The notes under the pieces are model-generated. The model saw only the letters and a list, made by a program, of their open reading frames with translations. It did not search any database and was not told the origin of the DNA. Below are positions 1 to 6,146 of a stretch of 7,643 nucleotides of DNA, piece by piece (the first letter of the stretch is position 1; every line of letters begins with the position of its first letter). This stretch comes from Gammaproteobacteria bacterium RBG_16_57_12. Lineage in GTDB: Bacteria > Pseudomonadota > Gammaproteobacteria > RBG-16-57-12. Where the stretch lies: positions 7,482 through 15,124 of the forward strand of contig MGXL01000023.1 in assembly GCA_001801365.1 (NCBI GenBank). Direction: 5' to 3'. The position numbers and the translations under genes are program-made.

Positions 1-780
1 AGCCGCTTCAAGCCGGGCGATGAGGTATGGTTCTGCAATGGTGGCCTGGGTGGTGAGCCAGGCAACTATGCCGAATATACCGTGGTGGATGAACGCCATG
101 CCGACTTCAAGCCCAGATCTCTGAGCTTTGTCGAGGCCGCCGCCGCGCCCCTGGTATTGATTGCCGCCGGGGAGGCTTTATTCTATCGCTCCCAGCTGTA
201 TGCCGGACAAAAACTGTTGGTCCACGCCGGGGCCGGGGGTGTCGGGCACGTGGCGATTCAGATAGCCCGATGTGCCGGTGTCCATGTCGCCACCACGGTC
301 AGCGGCAGGGAAAAGGCCGATTTTGTCCGCGCCCTGGGCGCTGAGGAAGTGATCGATTATCGCACGCAGGATTTTGTCGCCGCTGTAGGTGCCTGGACCA
401 AGGGCCGTGGCGCCGACGTGGTGCTGGATACCGTCGGTGGAGAGACCTTCCGCCGCAGTGTCGAGGCCGTGGCGCATTATGGCGAACTGGTGACCTTGCT
501 GGAGCCCGGCGCCGACATGAGCTGGAAAGAGGCGCGGCTGCGCAACCTGCGCATCGGTTTTGTGTTGATGCTGACCCCGATGGTGCGCAACCTTGCCGAA
601 GCGCGGGTACAGCACGCCGAGATACTGGAGCAATGCCGCGAATGGATCGATGAAGGGGAGCTGAAGATTCATGTCGGCAGAACCTTTGCGCTGGAGCAGG
701 CGGCGCAGGCGCACGCCCTGGTGGAACAGGGGCATATGCTGGGCAAGGTGGTGCTGAGCATGGAGTCAACAGAGGCCTGA
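1..780 (+). CDS. MDR-superfamily NAD(P)H oxidoreductase (quinone oxidoreductase / alcohol dehydrogenase-like), 5' truncated
   Basis: The reading frame is open from base 1, so the gene begins outside the window; 259 C-terminal residues and the stop are visible. It starts in the GroES-like catalytic domain (KPGDEVW, then a Gly-rich GGLGGEPGNYAEY stretch) and continues into a Rossmann cofactor domain with GAGGVG at about visible residues 77-82. LGAEEVIDY and DVVLDTVGG are further hallmarks of medium-chain dehydrogenases/reductases. The Cys/His ligands of the structural zinc lobe are absent, pointing to the zinc-independent quinone-reductase/zeta-crystallin-like branch. It probably performs a soluble NAD(P)H-dependent reduction of a quinone, enone or aldehyde; the substrate cannot be read from sequence. 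The GTG at 82 is internal, because the family fold clearly extends upstream of it. A REP palindrome follows the stop. Confidence 0.85.
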   Translation, partial: SRFKPGDEVWFCNGGLGGEPGNYAEYTVVDERHADFKPRSLSFVEAAAAPLVLIAAGEALFYRSQLYAGQKLLVHAGAGGVGHVAIQIARCAGVHVATTVSGREKADFVRALGAEEVIDYRTQDFVAAVGAWTKGRGADVVLDTVGGETFRRSVEAVAHYGELVTLLEPGADMSWKEARLRNLRIGFVLMLTPMVRNLAEARVQHAEILEQCREWIDEGELKIHVGRTFALEQAAQAHALVEQGHMLGKVVLSMESTEA

Positions 781-790
781 ATCTGTTGGC

Positions 791-817
791 TGTAGGAGCG
801 AGCGCCAGCTCGCGATA
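791..817. repeat. REP-type palindrome, copy 1
   Basis: The sequence GGAGCGAGCGCCAGCTCGCG forms a hairpin with GCGAGC (798-803) pairing to GCTCGC (808-813) over a GCCA loop. It starts 10 bases after the stop of the MDR gene. A near-identical core recurs at 2377-2402. Repeats of this GGAGCGAGC...GCTCGCG form are abundant intergenic REP elements in pseudomonads and related gammaproteobacteria. No T-run follows, so it is not a standard intrinsic terminator, though it could stabilise the 3' end of the upstream mRNA. Confidence 0.75.
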
Positions 818-889
818 ATCCCACAGGCTATTCGCGATCATCTGCAGTGATGAGAAGCAAAGCATTATATTGATAACAGGGGAGTGACT

Positions 890-1687
890 ATGAAACTGAA
901 ATTAATCATTGCCGCTTTCGGTCTGCTGGGTCCTGGGAGCGTTGCCATGGCCGAGTACATCATGGGAGAGCCAGTCGGATACGACGCCGGCAATACCCGC
1001 CTGGTGGGGTATCTGGCCTACGATGCCACTCTTAAGGGCAAACGCCCTGGGGTGTTGGTGGTGCATGAATGGTGGGGACACAATGAGCATGCACGGGAGT
1101 CGGCCAGAAAGCTCGCCAGGCTGGGCTATACCGCGCTTGCCGTGGATATGTATGGCGATGGCAAGCAGGCCGGTCATCCCGATGAGGCGGGGAAATTTGC
1201 CTCCGAGCTGGCGATGAATCTGCCGCTAGCCATAGAGCGCTTCACCGCCGCTATTGAGTTATTGAAACAGCACAGCACGGTTGATCCCGCGCGTATCGGC
1301 GCCATCGGCTATTGTTTTGGCGGCGGGGTGGTGTTGCAGATGGCCCGCGCCGGGCTGGATCTGGATGGGGTGGTGAGTTTTCATGGCAGCCTGGGCACAG
1401 ACAGCCCGGCCCAGCCGGGACAGGTGAAGGCCAGGGTGCTGGTGGCCCATGGCGCCGATGACCCCTTTGTACCGGCGGCGGATATCGAAAAATTCAAACA
1501 GGAAATGAGCAGCGCCGGGGTGGATTATCGCTTTGTGGCCTATCCGGGCGCCAAACACAGCTTCACCAACCCCGGTGCCGGCCCCCTGGGTAAAAGATTC
1601 AGTCTGCCGCTGGAATACAATGCCGCGGCGGACCAGGCCTCGTGGAATGATATGCGGATTTTTTTCAAGGAAGTGTTTGGTCAGTAA
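890..1687 (+). CDS. Dienelactone hydrolase family protein, predicted exported
   Basis: The product is a 265-residue alpha/beta-hydrolase of the dienelactone hydrolase family. The ATG at 890 is chosen because AGGGGAG (878-884) lies 5 bases upstream; the GTG at 884 would overlap that ribosome binding site. The N-terminus has a Lys-Leu-Lys start, a hydrophobic core and an AMA cleavage-like site after about residue 21, so a signal peptide and periplasmic location are likely. The catalytic set is visible: Glu60 (VVHEWWG), nucleophile Cys142 in GYCFGGG, Asp191 in GADDPFVP and His223 in GAKHSF. The Cys nucleophile, rather than Ser, is typical of the family. Classical members hydrolyse dienelactones in chlorocatechol breakdown, but no such pathway genes are nearby, so the substrate is unknown. 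It may be transcribed with the next gene, since only 45 bases separate stop and start. Confidence 0.9.
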   Translation: MKLKLIIAAFGLLGPGSVAMAEYIMGEPVGYDAGNTRLVGYLAYDATLKGKRPGVLVVHEWWGHNEHARESARKLARLGYTALAVDMYGDGKQAGHPDEAGKFASELAMNLPLAIERFTAAIELLKQHSTVDPARIGAIGYCFGGGVVLQMARAGLDLDGVVSFHGSLGTDSPAQPGQVKARVLVAHGADDPFVPAADIEKFKQEMSSAGVDYRFVAYPGAKHSFTNPGAGPLGKRFSLPLEYNAAADQASWNDMRIFFKEVFGQ

Positions 1688-1732
1688 ACACCGTGTTGAG
1701 GGGTGTATTGTTTAATTGTATGAGGAGTGGTT

Positions 1733-2368
1733 ATGAAGCAGATCTGGAAGGGAATGGTATTGGCAGCCTCGGTAACACTGGCGCCGACGGTGCAGGCGGG
1801 GGTTCTGGTGCCGATGAGCGAAGAGCGCGAGGTGGGGGATACCCTGGATTATGATGCCCTGGTGGTGGTTTACAGTCTTACAGACCTGGAGAATGTCAGC
1901 GATGATCTGATCGGTTATTCCGTCGGGATTACCCGTTCGGTATACGATGATATTTTTATCGGTGTGTCTTATCAGCAGGGCTCGGCCGATCTGCAGGCCG
2001 GGGAACCGATACCCAACGCCGTTGCCACCAGCCTGGACAGTTCAACCATCGTCCTGGGCGGAGGATTTCATATGCAGGTAAGGCCCCGGATGGATGCCAT
2101 CTTCAATGTTTCCTGGGTGAGCGCCCGCCAGGAAACTCAATTCAAGATCGACGATACCGGTATTGCCGCCGGAGTCGGACTGCGGCATCGGGTACGGACC
2201 GATTTCGAGTATTCGGCGGCCTTGCGCCATATCAGGGTTTTTGATGCCAGCGACACCTATGTGGCAGTGGAAGGCGGTTATTATCTGACCCGGGATCTGC
2301 AGGCGACGCTCAGCATCGATAGCGCGGATGATCGAACCATAGCGCTCGGCTTGCAGTTTTTCTATTAA
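1733..2368 (+). CDS. Small outer-membrane beta-barrel-like protein, hypothetical
   Basis: I do not recognise a named family for this 211-residue protein. The ATG at 1733 is preferred over the GTG at 1727 because GAGGAG (1722-1727) stands 5 bases before it. The N-terminus reads as a signal peptide (MKQIWKGMVLAASV...VQA) with probable cleavage after residue 22. The mature part is rich in alternating polar/hydrophobic stretches separated by charged turns, for example IGYSVGITRSVYDDIFIGVSY, TIVLGGGFHMQVRPRMDAIFNVSW and TYVAVEGGYYLTRDLQATLSI. It ends in LQFFY, an aromatic C-terminal residue like that recognised by the BAM machinery. Together these suggest a barrel of roughly eight strands in the outer membrane. 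Function is unknown. The gene is followed after 8 bases by a REP palindrome. Confidence 0.75.
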   Translation: MKQIWKGMVLAASVTLAPTVQAGVLVPMSEEREVGDTLDYDALVVVYSLTDLENVSDDLIGYSVGITRSVYDDIFIGVSYQQGSADLQAGEPIPNAVATSLDSSTIVLGGGFHMQVRPRMDAIFNVSWVSARQETQFKIDDTGIAAGVGLRHRVRTDFEYSAALRHIRVFDASDTYVAVEGGYYLTRDLQATLSIDSADDRTIALGLQFFY

Positions 2369-2376
2369 TCCTCAGT

Positions 2377-2402
2377 GGTGGGAGCGAGCGAAGCTCGCGC
2401 TA
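2377..2402. repeat. REP-type palindrome, copy 2
   Basis: The core GGGAGCGAGCGAAGCTCGCG matches the copy at 791-817 except in the loop. GCGAGC (2384-2389) pairs with GCTCGC (2393-2398) over a GAA loop. Like copy 1 it lies just after a stop codon, here 8 bases downstream. No T-run follows. Confidence 0.75.
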
Positions 2403-2432
2403 TCAGCTGGCCATAGAGAATAAGGCAGTAAC

Positions 2433-3830
2433 GTGGAGATTAGATTCCTTGGTGCGGCCCGTGAGGTGACGGGCTCCTGTTATCTGATTACCTGTAACGG
2501 GCAGCAGATTATTGTGGATTGCGGCCTGGTGCAGGGATCGCGCCGTGATGAGGAGCGCAATCGTGAGCCGTTTCCCTTTAACCCCGCCAGGCTCGACGCC
2601 GTCATACTGACCCACTCCCATCTGGACCACTCCGGCCGGCTGCCGCTGCTGATCAAGTCCGGTTTTTCAGGACTTATCTACACCCATCCCGCCAGCAGCG
2701 ATCTGTGCCGCATCATGCTCAAGGACGCGGCCTATATTAATGAGAAAGAGGCCGAGTGGGAAAACCGCAAGCGTGACCGCAAACACCTCGTCCCGGTCGC
2801 GCCGCTGTACACCCTGCGGGATGCGCAGGCCGCCCTGAATAATTTCCAGCCGCTGGATTACAACACCGTGACCGAGATATTGCCCGGGATTAAAGTCTGT
2901 CTGCGCGATGCCGGCCACATCCTCGGTTCGGCCATTGTGGAGTTATGGCTCGAAGAGCAGGGCTTACAGCGCAAGCTGGTGTTCAGTGGCGATCTGGGCC
3001 ATCGCGGCACGCCCATCCTGCGTGATCCCGCCGTTGTTCACGAAGCGGATCTGGTCATTCTGGAAAGCACCTATGGCGATCGCCTGCACCGCAGCTGGGA
3101 AGCGACCTGGCAGGAACTGGCGGAAATCTTCACCGGGAGTAAAAATCAGCGCGGCAATTTTTTGATCCCGGCCTTCACGGTGGGGCGTACCCAGGAGTTG
3201 CTGTACACCTTCCGGCGGTTTTATCAGGACTGGGGCATGGACCGGTGGCAGATCTTTCTCGACAGTCCCATGGCCATCGAGGCGACCGAGGTGTATGTCC
3301 GTCACAGTAAATTGTTTGATGACGATGCGCTCAGGGTGCGCGACAGTAAAGGCGATCCGTTCGCCCTGCCCAATCTCACCCTGAGCGAAACCGCCGAGCA
3401 ATCCATGCAGATCAACCGCATCACCAGCGGCGCCATCATCATCGCCGGCAGCGGCATGTGTGAAGGCGGGCGCATCAAACATCATCTCAAGCACAATATC
3501 TGGCGCAATGAATGTCAGGTGCTGATCGTGGGCTATCAGGCACGCAACACCCTGGGGCGCGCCCTGGTGGATGGCGCCAAGCATATCCGGTTGTGGGGGG
3601 AGACCATCCGCGTGGCCGCCAAAATACACACTATCGGCGGGCTTTCCGCCCATGCCGATTGCGACGGCCTGCGCGACTGGTATCTGAATTTCAACCAGCG
3701 GCCGCCGGTGGCCCTGGTCCATGGCGAAGTGGAAGTGATGGAGCACCTTGCCCGGCGCCTGGCGCAGGACACCCGCCAAACAATCCACATCCCCCGGCAG
3801 GGCGAGCGCCTGGATCTGGCCCGGCTGTGA
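2433..3830 (+). CDS. MBL-fold / beta-CASP ribonuclease-like metallo-hydrolase with RMMBL domain
   Basis: The product is 465 residues. The GTG at 2433 is the first start after an in-frame stop at 2421, with an AAGGCAG-type ribosome binding site just upstream. Metallo-beta-lactamase motifs appear in order: Asp29, HSHLDHSG (His61, His63, Asp65, His66), His162 in AGHILGSA and Asp187 in FSGDLG, a complete dinuclear zinc site. The inserted beta-CASP domain follows, with Glu211 in ILESTYGDR (motif A), GSGMCEGGRIKHHLKHN (motif B His near 350-351) and SAHAD with His407 (motif C), then the RMMBL segment ending in VALVHGE. This layout matches bacterial relatives of CPSF-73 such as Thermus TTHA0252, which act on single-stranded RNA. 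It lacks the extra C-terminal domain of RNase J. Cytoplasmic RNA processing or decay is the likely role; the substrate is unknown. All catalytic residues look intact. Confidence 0.92.
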   Translation: MEIRFLGAAREVTGSCYLITCNGQQIIVDCGLVQGSRRDEERNREPFPFNPARLDAVILTHSHLDHSGRLPLLIKSGFSGLIYTHPASSDLCRIMLKDAAYINEKEAEWENRKRDRKHLVPVAPLYTLRDAQAALNNFQPLDYNTVTEILPGIKVCLRDAGHILGSAIVELWLEEQGLQRKLVFSGDLGHRGTPILRDPAVVHEADLVILESTYGDRLHRSWEATWQELAEIFTGSKNQRGNFLIPAFTVGRTQELLYTFRRFYQDWGMDRWQIFLDSPMAIEATEVYVRHSKLFDDDALRVRDSKGDPFALPNLTLSETAEQSMQINRITSGAIIIAGSGMCEGGRIKHHLKHNIWRNECQVLIVGYQARNTLGRALVDGAKHIRLWGETIRVAAKIHTIGGLSAHADCDGLRDWYLNFNQRPPVALVHGEVEVMEHLARRLAQDTRQTIHIPRQGERLDLARL

Positions 3831-3895
3831 GGCAGGCTGTTCTCCAAGGCATCGGCACGTTAGACTAGGGCGGTTTTCCATCAGGTGTTTTTTCA

Positions 3896-4906
3896 TTGCG
3901 CTATCACATTACACACCGGGCGCGCTCGGGTTGGGCGGCGACCCTGTTGCTGGTTACCGCGCCCATTTACGCTCATGACGTGACGCCATTTTATACTGCG
4001 GATCAGAATCCTTTTATCCAGATATTCGGCCTGCCTTACCTGGAGACCGATGCTCCGCTGGCACAAGGCGGGCAGCGCGTGCGCGTGGCGCTGGATATTA
4101 CCAACAGCATTATCCTGGGCGCCAACCATGTGGAGTCCATCGAGATCGATGGCGAGACCTACCGGACGACCCTGGTGTATCGCTATGGTCTCGGCCGGGG
4201 CCGGGAGCTGGGCTTCGATCTGCCCTATGTCTCCCACGAGGACGGAGCGTTCGATCATTTTATCGACGATTGGCATGACACCTTCGGTCTGTCCGGCCGC
4301 TGGCGTGAGGGCCGCGCGTATTATCTGTTGAACTATTCCTATCAGCGGGATGGCGTGCAGCATAACTATGTCACGGAGCGTCGCCGCGGGATCGGTGACA
4401 TGCGCCTGGTCGGCGGCTTGCCGCTGTACCGCAGCGAAGACGATGCCGCGCGGCGGGGCTATCTGCGGGCCATCCTCAAATTACCCACGGGTGCAGCCGA
4501 GGATCTGCTGGGCAGCGGCGCGGCCGATGCGGCGCTGAGTGTCAGCGCCAGCGACAGCGGCATATTTCAGGCATGGCATGTCACCCTGTTTGGCGCGGGG
4601 GGCATCCTGTGGCTGGGGAATGGTGATGTGCTGCCTGAATTGCAACGCAGCATAGTGGGATTTGGCAGCTTCGGTATCGGCTGGCGCGCCTTGAGCCGCC
4701 TGGACCTCAAACTCCAGGTGGACATGCACAGCTCGTTTTACCGCAGTGAGCTGGGCGCCTTGGGCGCCAGCGGCATACAGCTGATCACCGGCGGCAGCCT
4801 GAGTTTTGCCAATGGCCTGTATTTCGATCTGGGGGTTACCGAGAATCTGACCACCGACACTACGCCGGACGTGGTGTTCAATCTGGCACTGCGCAAGACA
4901 TTCTGA
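3896..4906 (+). CDS. DUF3187 family protein, predicted outer-membrane beta-barrel
   Basis: The 336-residue product has the family-like N-terminal signature NPFIQIFGLP (residues 38-47) and the segment FDLPYVSHEDGAFDHFIDDWHDTFGL near 107-132, followed by RRRGIGD. The start is the TTG at 3896, with AGGTG (3883-3887) 8 bases upstream; the frame is closed by a TAG at 3866 and no ATG or GTG lies between. The choice is supported because a signal peptide follows at once (hydrophobic WAATLLLVTAPIYA, cleavage after about residue 26). The remainder looks like repeated amphipathic strands and ends in LALRKTF, with the terminal Phe common in outer-membrane proteins. The biochemical function of this family is not known to me. 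The 65-base gap from the upstream gene holds no clear terminator. Confidence 0.8.
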   Translation: MRYHITHRARSGWAATLLLVTAPIYAHDVTPFYTADQNPFIQIFGLPYLETDAPLAQGGQRVRVALDITNSIILGANHVESIEIDGETYRTTLVYRYGLGRGRELGFDLPYVSHEDGAFDHFIDDWHDTFGLSGRWREGRAYYLLNYSYQRDGVQHNYVTERRRGIGDMRLVGGLPLYRSEDDAARRGYLRAILKLPTGAAEDLLGSGAADAALSVSASDSGIFQAWHVTLFGAGGILWLGNGDVLPELQRSIVGFGSFGIGWRALSRLDLKLQVDMHSSFYRSELGALGASGIQLITGGSLSFANGLYFDLGVTENLTTDTTPDVVFNLALRKTF

Positions 4907-4982
4907 CTGGGGGCTAGGAGCCCTGGGCAGGCCATTTCTGCCGCCTCATCCTGGACCCTTGATGAAAAATGCGGGCTAGACC

Positions 4983-5011
4983 TTGCGCCCCCGGCAGGGT
5001 TTCCGTAAAAT
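4983..5011 (+). promoter_or_regulatory. Candidate sigma70 promoter of rpmE
   Basis: TTGCGC (4983-4988) and TAAAAT (5006-5011) are separated by 17 bases. The -10 box matches the consensus at five of six positions, the -35 box at three. Transcription would begin near 5018, exactly where a 40-base hairpin begins. The preceding stretch from 4907 holds only a weak 5-bp hairpin (GGGCT/AGCCC, 4911-4923) without a T-run. Confidence 0.5.
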
Positions 5012-5017
5012 ACCCCG

Positions 5018-5057
5018 TCTTCATGTGCCGCGCCTGGGCCGGTACATGCGCTGAAGA
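5018..5057 (+). promoter_or_regulatory. Hairpin leader of rpmE, candidate bL31 autoregulatory element
   Basis: TCTTCA (5018-5023) pairs with TGAAGA (5052-5057). Inside it, TGTGCCG (5024-5030) pairs with CGGTACA (5040-5046) with one G-T wobble, leaving a small asymmetric bulge at 5047-5051. The hairpin ends 7 bases before the GAGG ribosome binding site (5065-5068) of rpmE and begins at the predicted transcript start. Structured leaders controlling bL31 synthesis have been described in gammaproteobacteria. That this hairpin is one of them is inferred from position and pairing only. Confidence 0.45.
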
Positions 5058-5075
5058 AAATGATGAGGTTTAATT

Positions 5076-5279
5076 ATGAAGGCTGATATTCATCCTATCT
5101 ATAATGAGTTGTCGGTGACCTGTAGCTGTGGCAACAGCTTCAAGACCCGTTCCACTCTCGGGAAAAATCTGCATCTGGAAGTCTGCTCCGCCTGCCATCC
5201 GTTCTACACCGGCAAGCAGAGGGTGGTTGATACCGCCGGCCGTGTCGATAAATTCCGCCAGAAGTACGGCATGAAATAA
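5076..5279 (+). CDS. rpmE: 50S ribosomal protein bL31, zinc-binding type
   Basis: The product is a 67-residue bL31 of the large ribosomal subunit, which helps bridge the two subunits. MKADIHPIY at the start and KFRQKYG at the end are characteristic. Four cysteines, Cys16 and Cys18 (CSC) plus Cys37 and Cys40 (CSAC), form the zinc site, so this is the C+ form rather than the zinc-free paralogue induced under zinc starvation. The ATG at 5076 has GAGG 7 bases upstream. The gene has its own likely promoter, a hairpin leader and a strong terminator beginning 32 bases after the stop, so it is probably transcribed mainly as a single-gene unit. Confidence 0.97.
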   Translation: MKADIHPIYNELSVTCSCGNSFKTRSTLGKNLHLEVCSACHPFYTGKQRVVDTAGRVDKFRQKYGMK

Positions 5280-5289
5280 ACTGCGGAAC

Positions 5290-6096
5290 ATGCAGATCAC
5301 GACTTTCTGCGAAAGGGCGCCTATCACAGGCGCCCTTTTTGTTTGGTGCGCCGTCGTGGCCGGGTTGTGGCAACAACCGGTCATGGCGCAAGACGGGCAG
5401 TGTCCGCCGGCCCGTGTCGATGAGCGGGTGGTGGTCGACTATGTGGTTGACGGCGATACCGTGGCGCTCAAGGATGGACGCCGGGTGCGGCTCATCGGCC
5501 TGGATACCCCGGAGCTGCACGGTGCAGATGACAGGCCGCAACCCTATGCACGCGAGGCGCGGCAACAACTGAAGCAATGGCTCAAGCCGGACAAACGCAT
5601 CGGCTTGCAGTACGATACGGAGCGCCACGATAAATATCAGCGTGTGCTGGCCCATGCCTATTTATCCACTGGCGACAGCATCACTGCCAGAATGCTGGAA
5701 CAGGGATTGGCCGTGACTTTAGTGGTGCCGCCCAACCTCTGGGGCCATGATTGCTATAGTCGGCGGGAAGAGGCGGCGCGCCAGGCCCGGCGTGGGGTAT
5801 GGCAGTTGGCCGCGTATCAACCGCTGCCGGTGGCGATGCTCGCCAAGGCAGGCGAGGGATTTCATTTGCTGACAGGCAAGGTGGTGGATATCCAGAGTCA
5901 TGAGAATGACCAATGGTTAGTCGTGGAAGATACTCTGAGAGTACAGATCAAGGCAGAGGATCTGCCCAATTTTGCCGGGATGGATTTGCCCGCTTTGCAC
6001 GGACATCGCGTGCAGGTGCGTGGCTGGGCACATCGTGCCCCGGGGGGATGGCAAGTGCGGCTGCGGCACCCGGCGGGATTGCAGTTGCTGGAATGA
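5290..6096 (+). CDS. Exported thermonuclease family protein (staphylococcal nuclease-like) with C-terminal extension
   Basis: The 268-residue product contains an SNase domain at about 46-175. Equivalents of the known active site are present: Asp54 and Asp56 in VDGDTV, Arg67, Asp72 and Glu75 in RLIGLDTPE, and Arg118 in HDKYQRVLAHAY. It should therefore be a calcium-dependent DNA/RNA hydrolase. The N-terminus has a hydrophobic segment (ALFVWCAVVAGLW) and a VMA cleavage-like site near residue 33, so a periplasmic or secreted location is likely. The mature part has only two cysteines (38 and 155), a possible disulfide. Residues about 190-268 form an extra beta-rich region, perhaps OB-like. The start is uncertain: the ATG at 5290 has only a weak CGGA ribosome binding site, but later starts (GTG 5356, TTG 5365, ATG 5383) would remove most of the signal peptide. 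The rpmE terminator encodes residues 8-17. Confidence 0.88.
   Translation: MQITTFCERAPITGALFVWCAVVAGLWQQPVMAQDGQCPPARVDERVVVDYVVDGDTVALKDGRRVRLIGLDTPELHGADDRPQPYAREARQQLKQWLKPDKRIGLQYDTERHDKYQRVLAHAYLSTGDSITARMLEQGLAVTLVVPPNLWGHDCYSRREEAARQARRGVWQLAAYQPLPVAMLAKAGEGFHLLTGKVVDIQSHENDQWLVVEDTLRVQIKAEDLPNFAGMDLPALHGHRVQVRGWAHRAPGGWQVRLRHPAGLQLLE
5312..5340 (+). terminator. Strong intrinsic terminator of rpmE, located inside the nuclease coding sequence
   Basis: AAAGGGCGCC (5312-5321) pairs perfectly with GGCGCCCTTT (5329-5338) around a 7-base loop, and the T-run reaches 5340 with TTT resuming after one G. This is a textbook Rho-independent terminator 32 bases after the rpmE stop. It overlaps codons 8-17 of the downstream nuclease gene if that gene begins at 5290. 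Confidence 0.9.
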
Positions 6097-6146
6097 CAGC
6101 CTAATGTAATGGCTGCGTATTGAACTTACGGGGCAGAAGGATGCTT

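Noticed and set aside
299..865. A 188-codon minus-strand frame with Pro/Arg/Ala-rich sequence
   Set aside because: It overlaps the MDR oxidoreductase and the REP repeat; the low-complexity composition is typical of a shadow frame.
838..871. Imperfect palindrome TCATC/GATGA (838-853) and TATATT (866-871) upstream of the hydrolase gene
   Set aside because: The -10-like box has no acceptable -35 partner and the 5-bp arms are too short to call an operator.
1688..1706. Hairpin ACACC/GGTGT after the hydrolase stop
   Set aside because: The stem is only 5 bp with a 9-base loop and the following T content is broken, so a terminator call is not justified.
2964..3896. A 310-codon open frame on the minus strand opposite the beta-CASP gene
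   Set aside because: It lies almost wholly antisense to a well-supported gene, shows no recognisable domain and has the composition expected of a GC-rich shadow frame.
4911..4923. Hairpin GGGCT/AGCCC after the DUF3187 gene
   Set aside because: The stem is short and no T-run follows, so it is too weak to call a terminator.
6079..6115. Possible maeB promoter (TTGCAG, 17 bases, TAATGT) and CAGCC/GGCTG hairpin
   Set aside because: Both boxes match the consensus at only about half the positions and the hairpin is 5 bp; this is within chance expectation.
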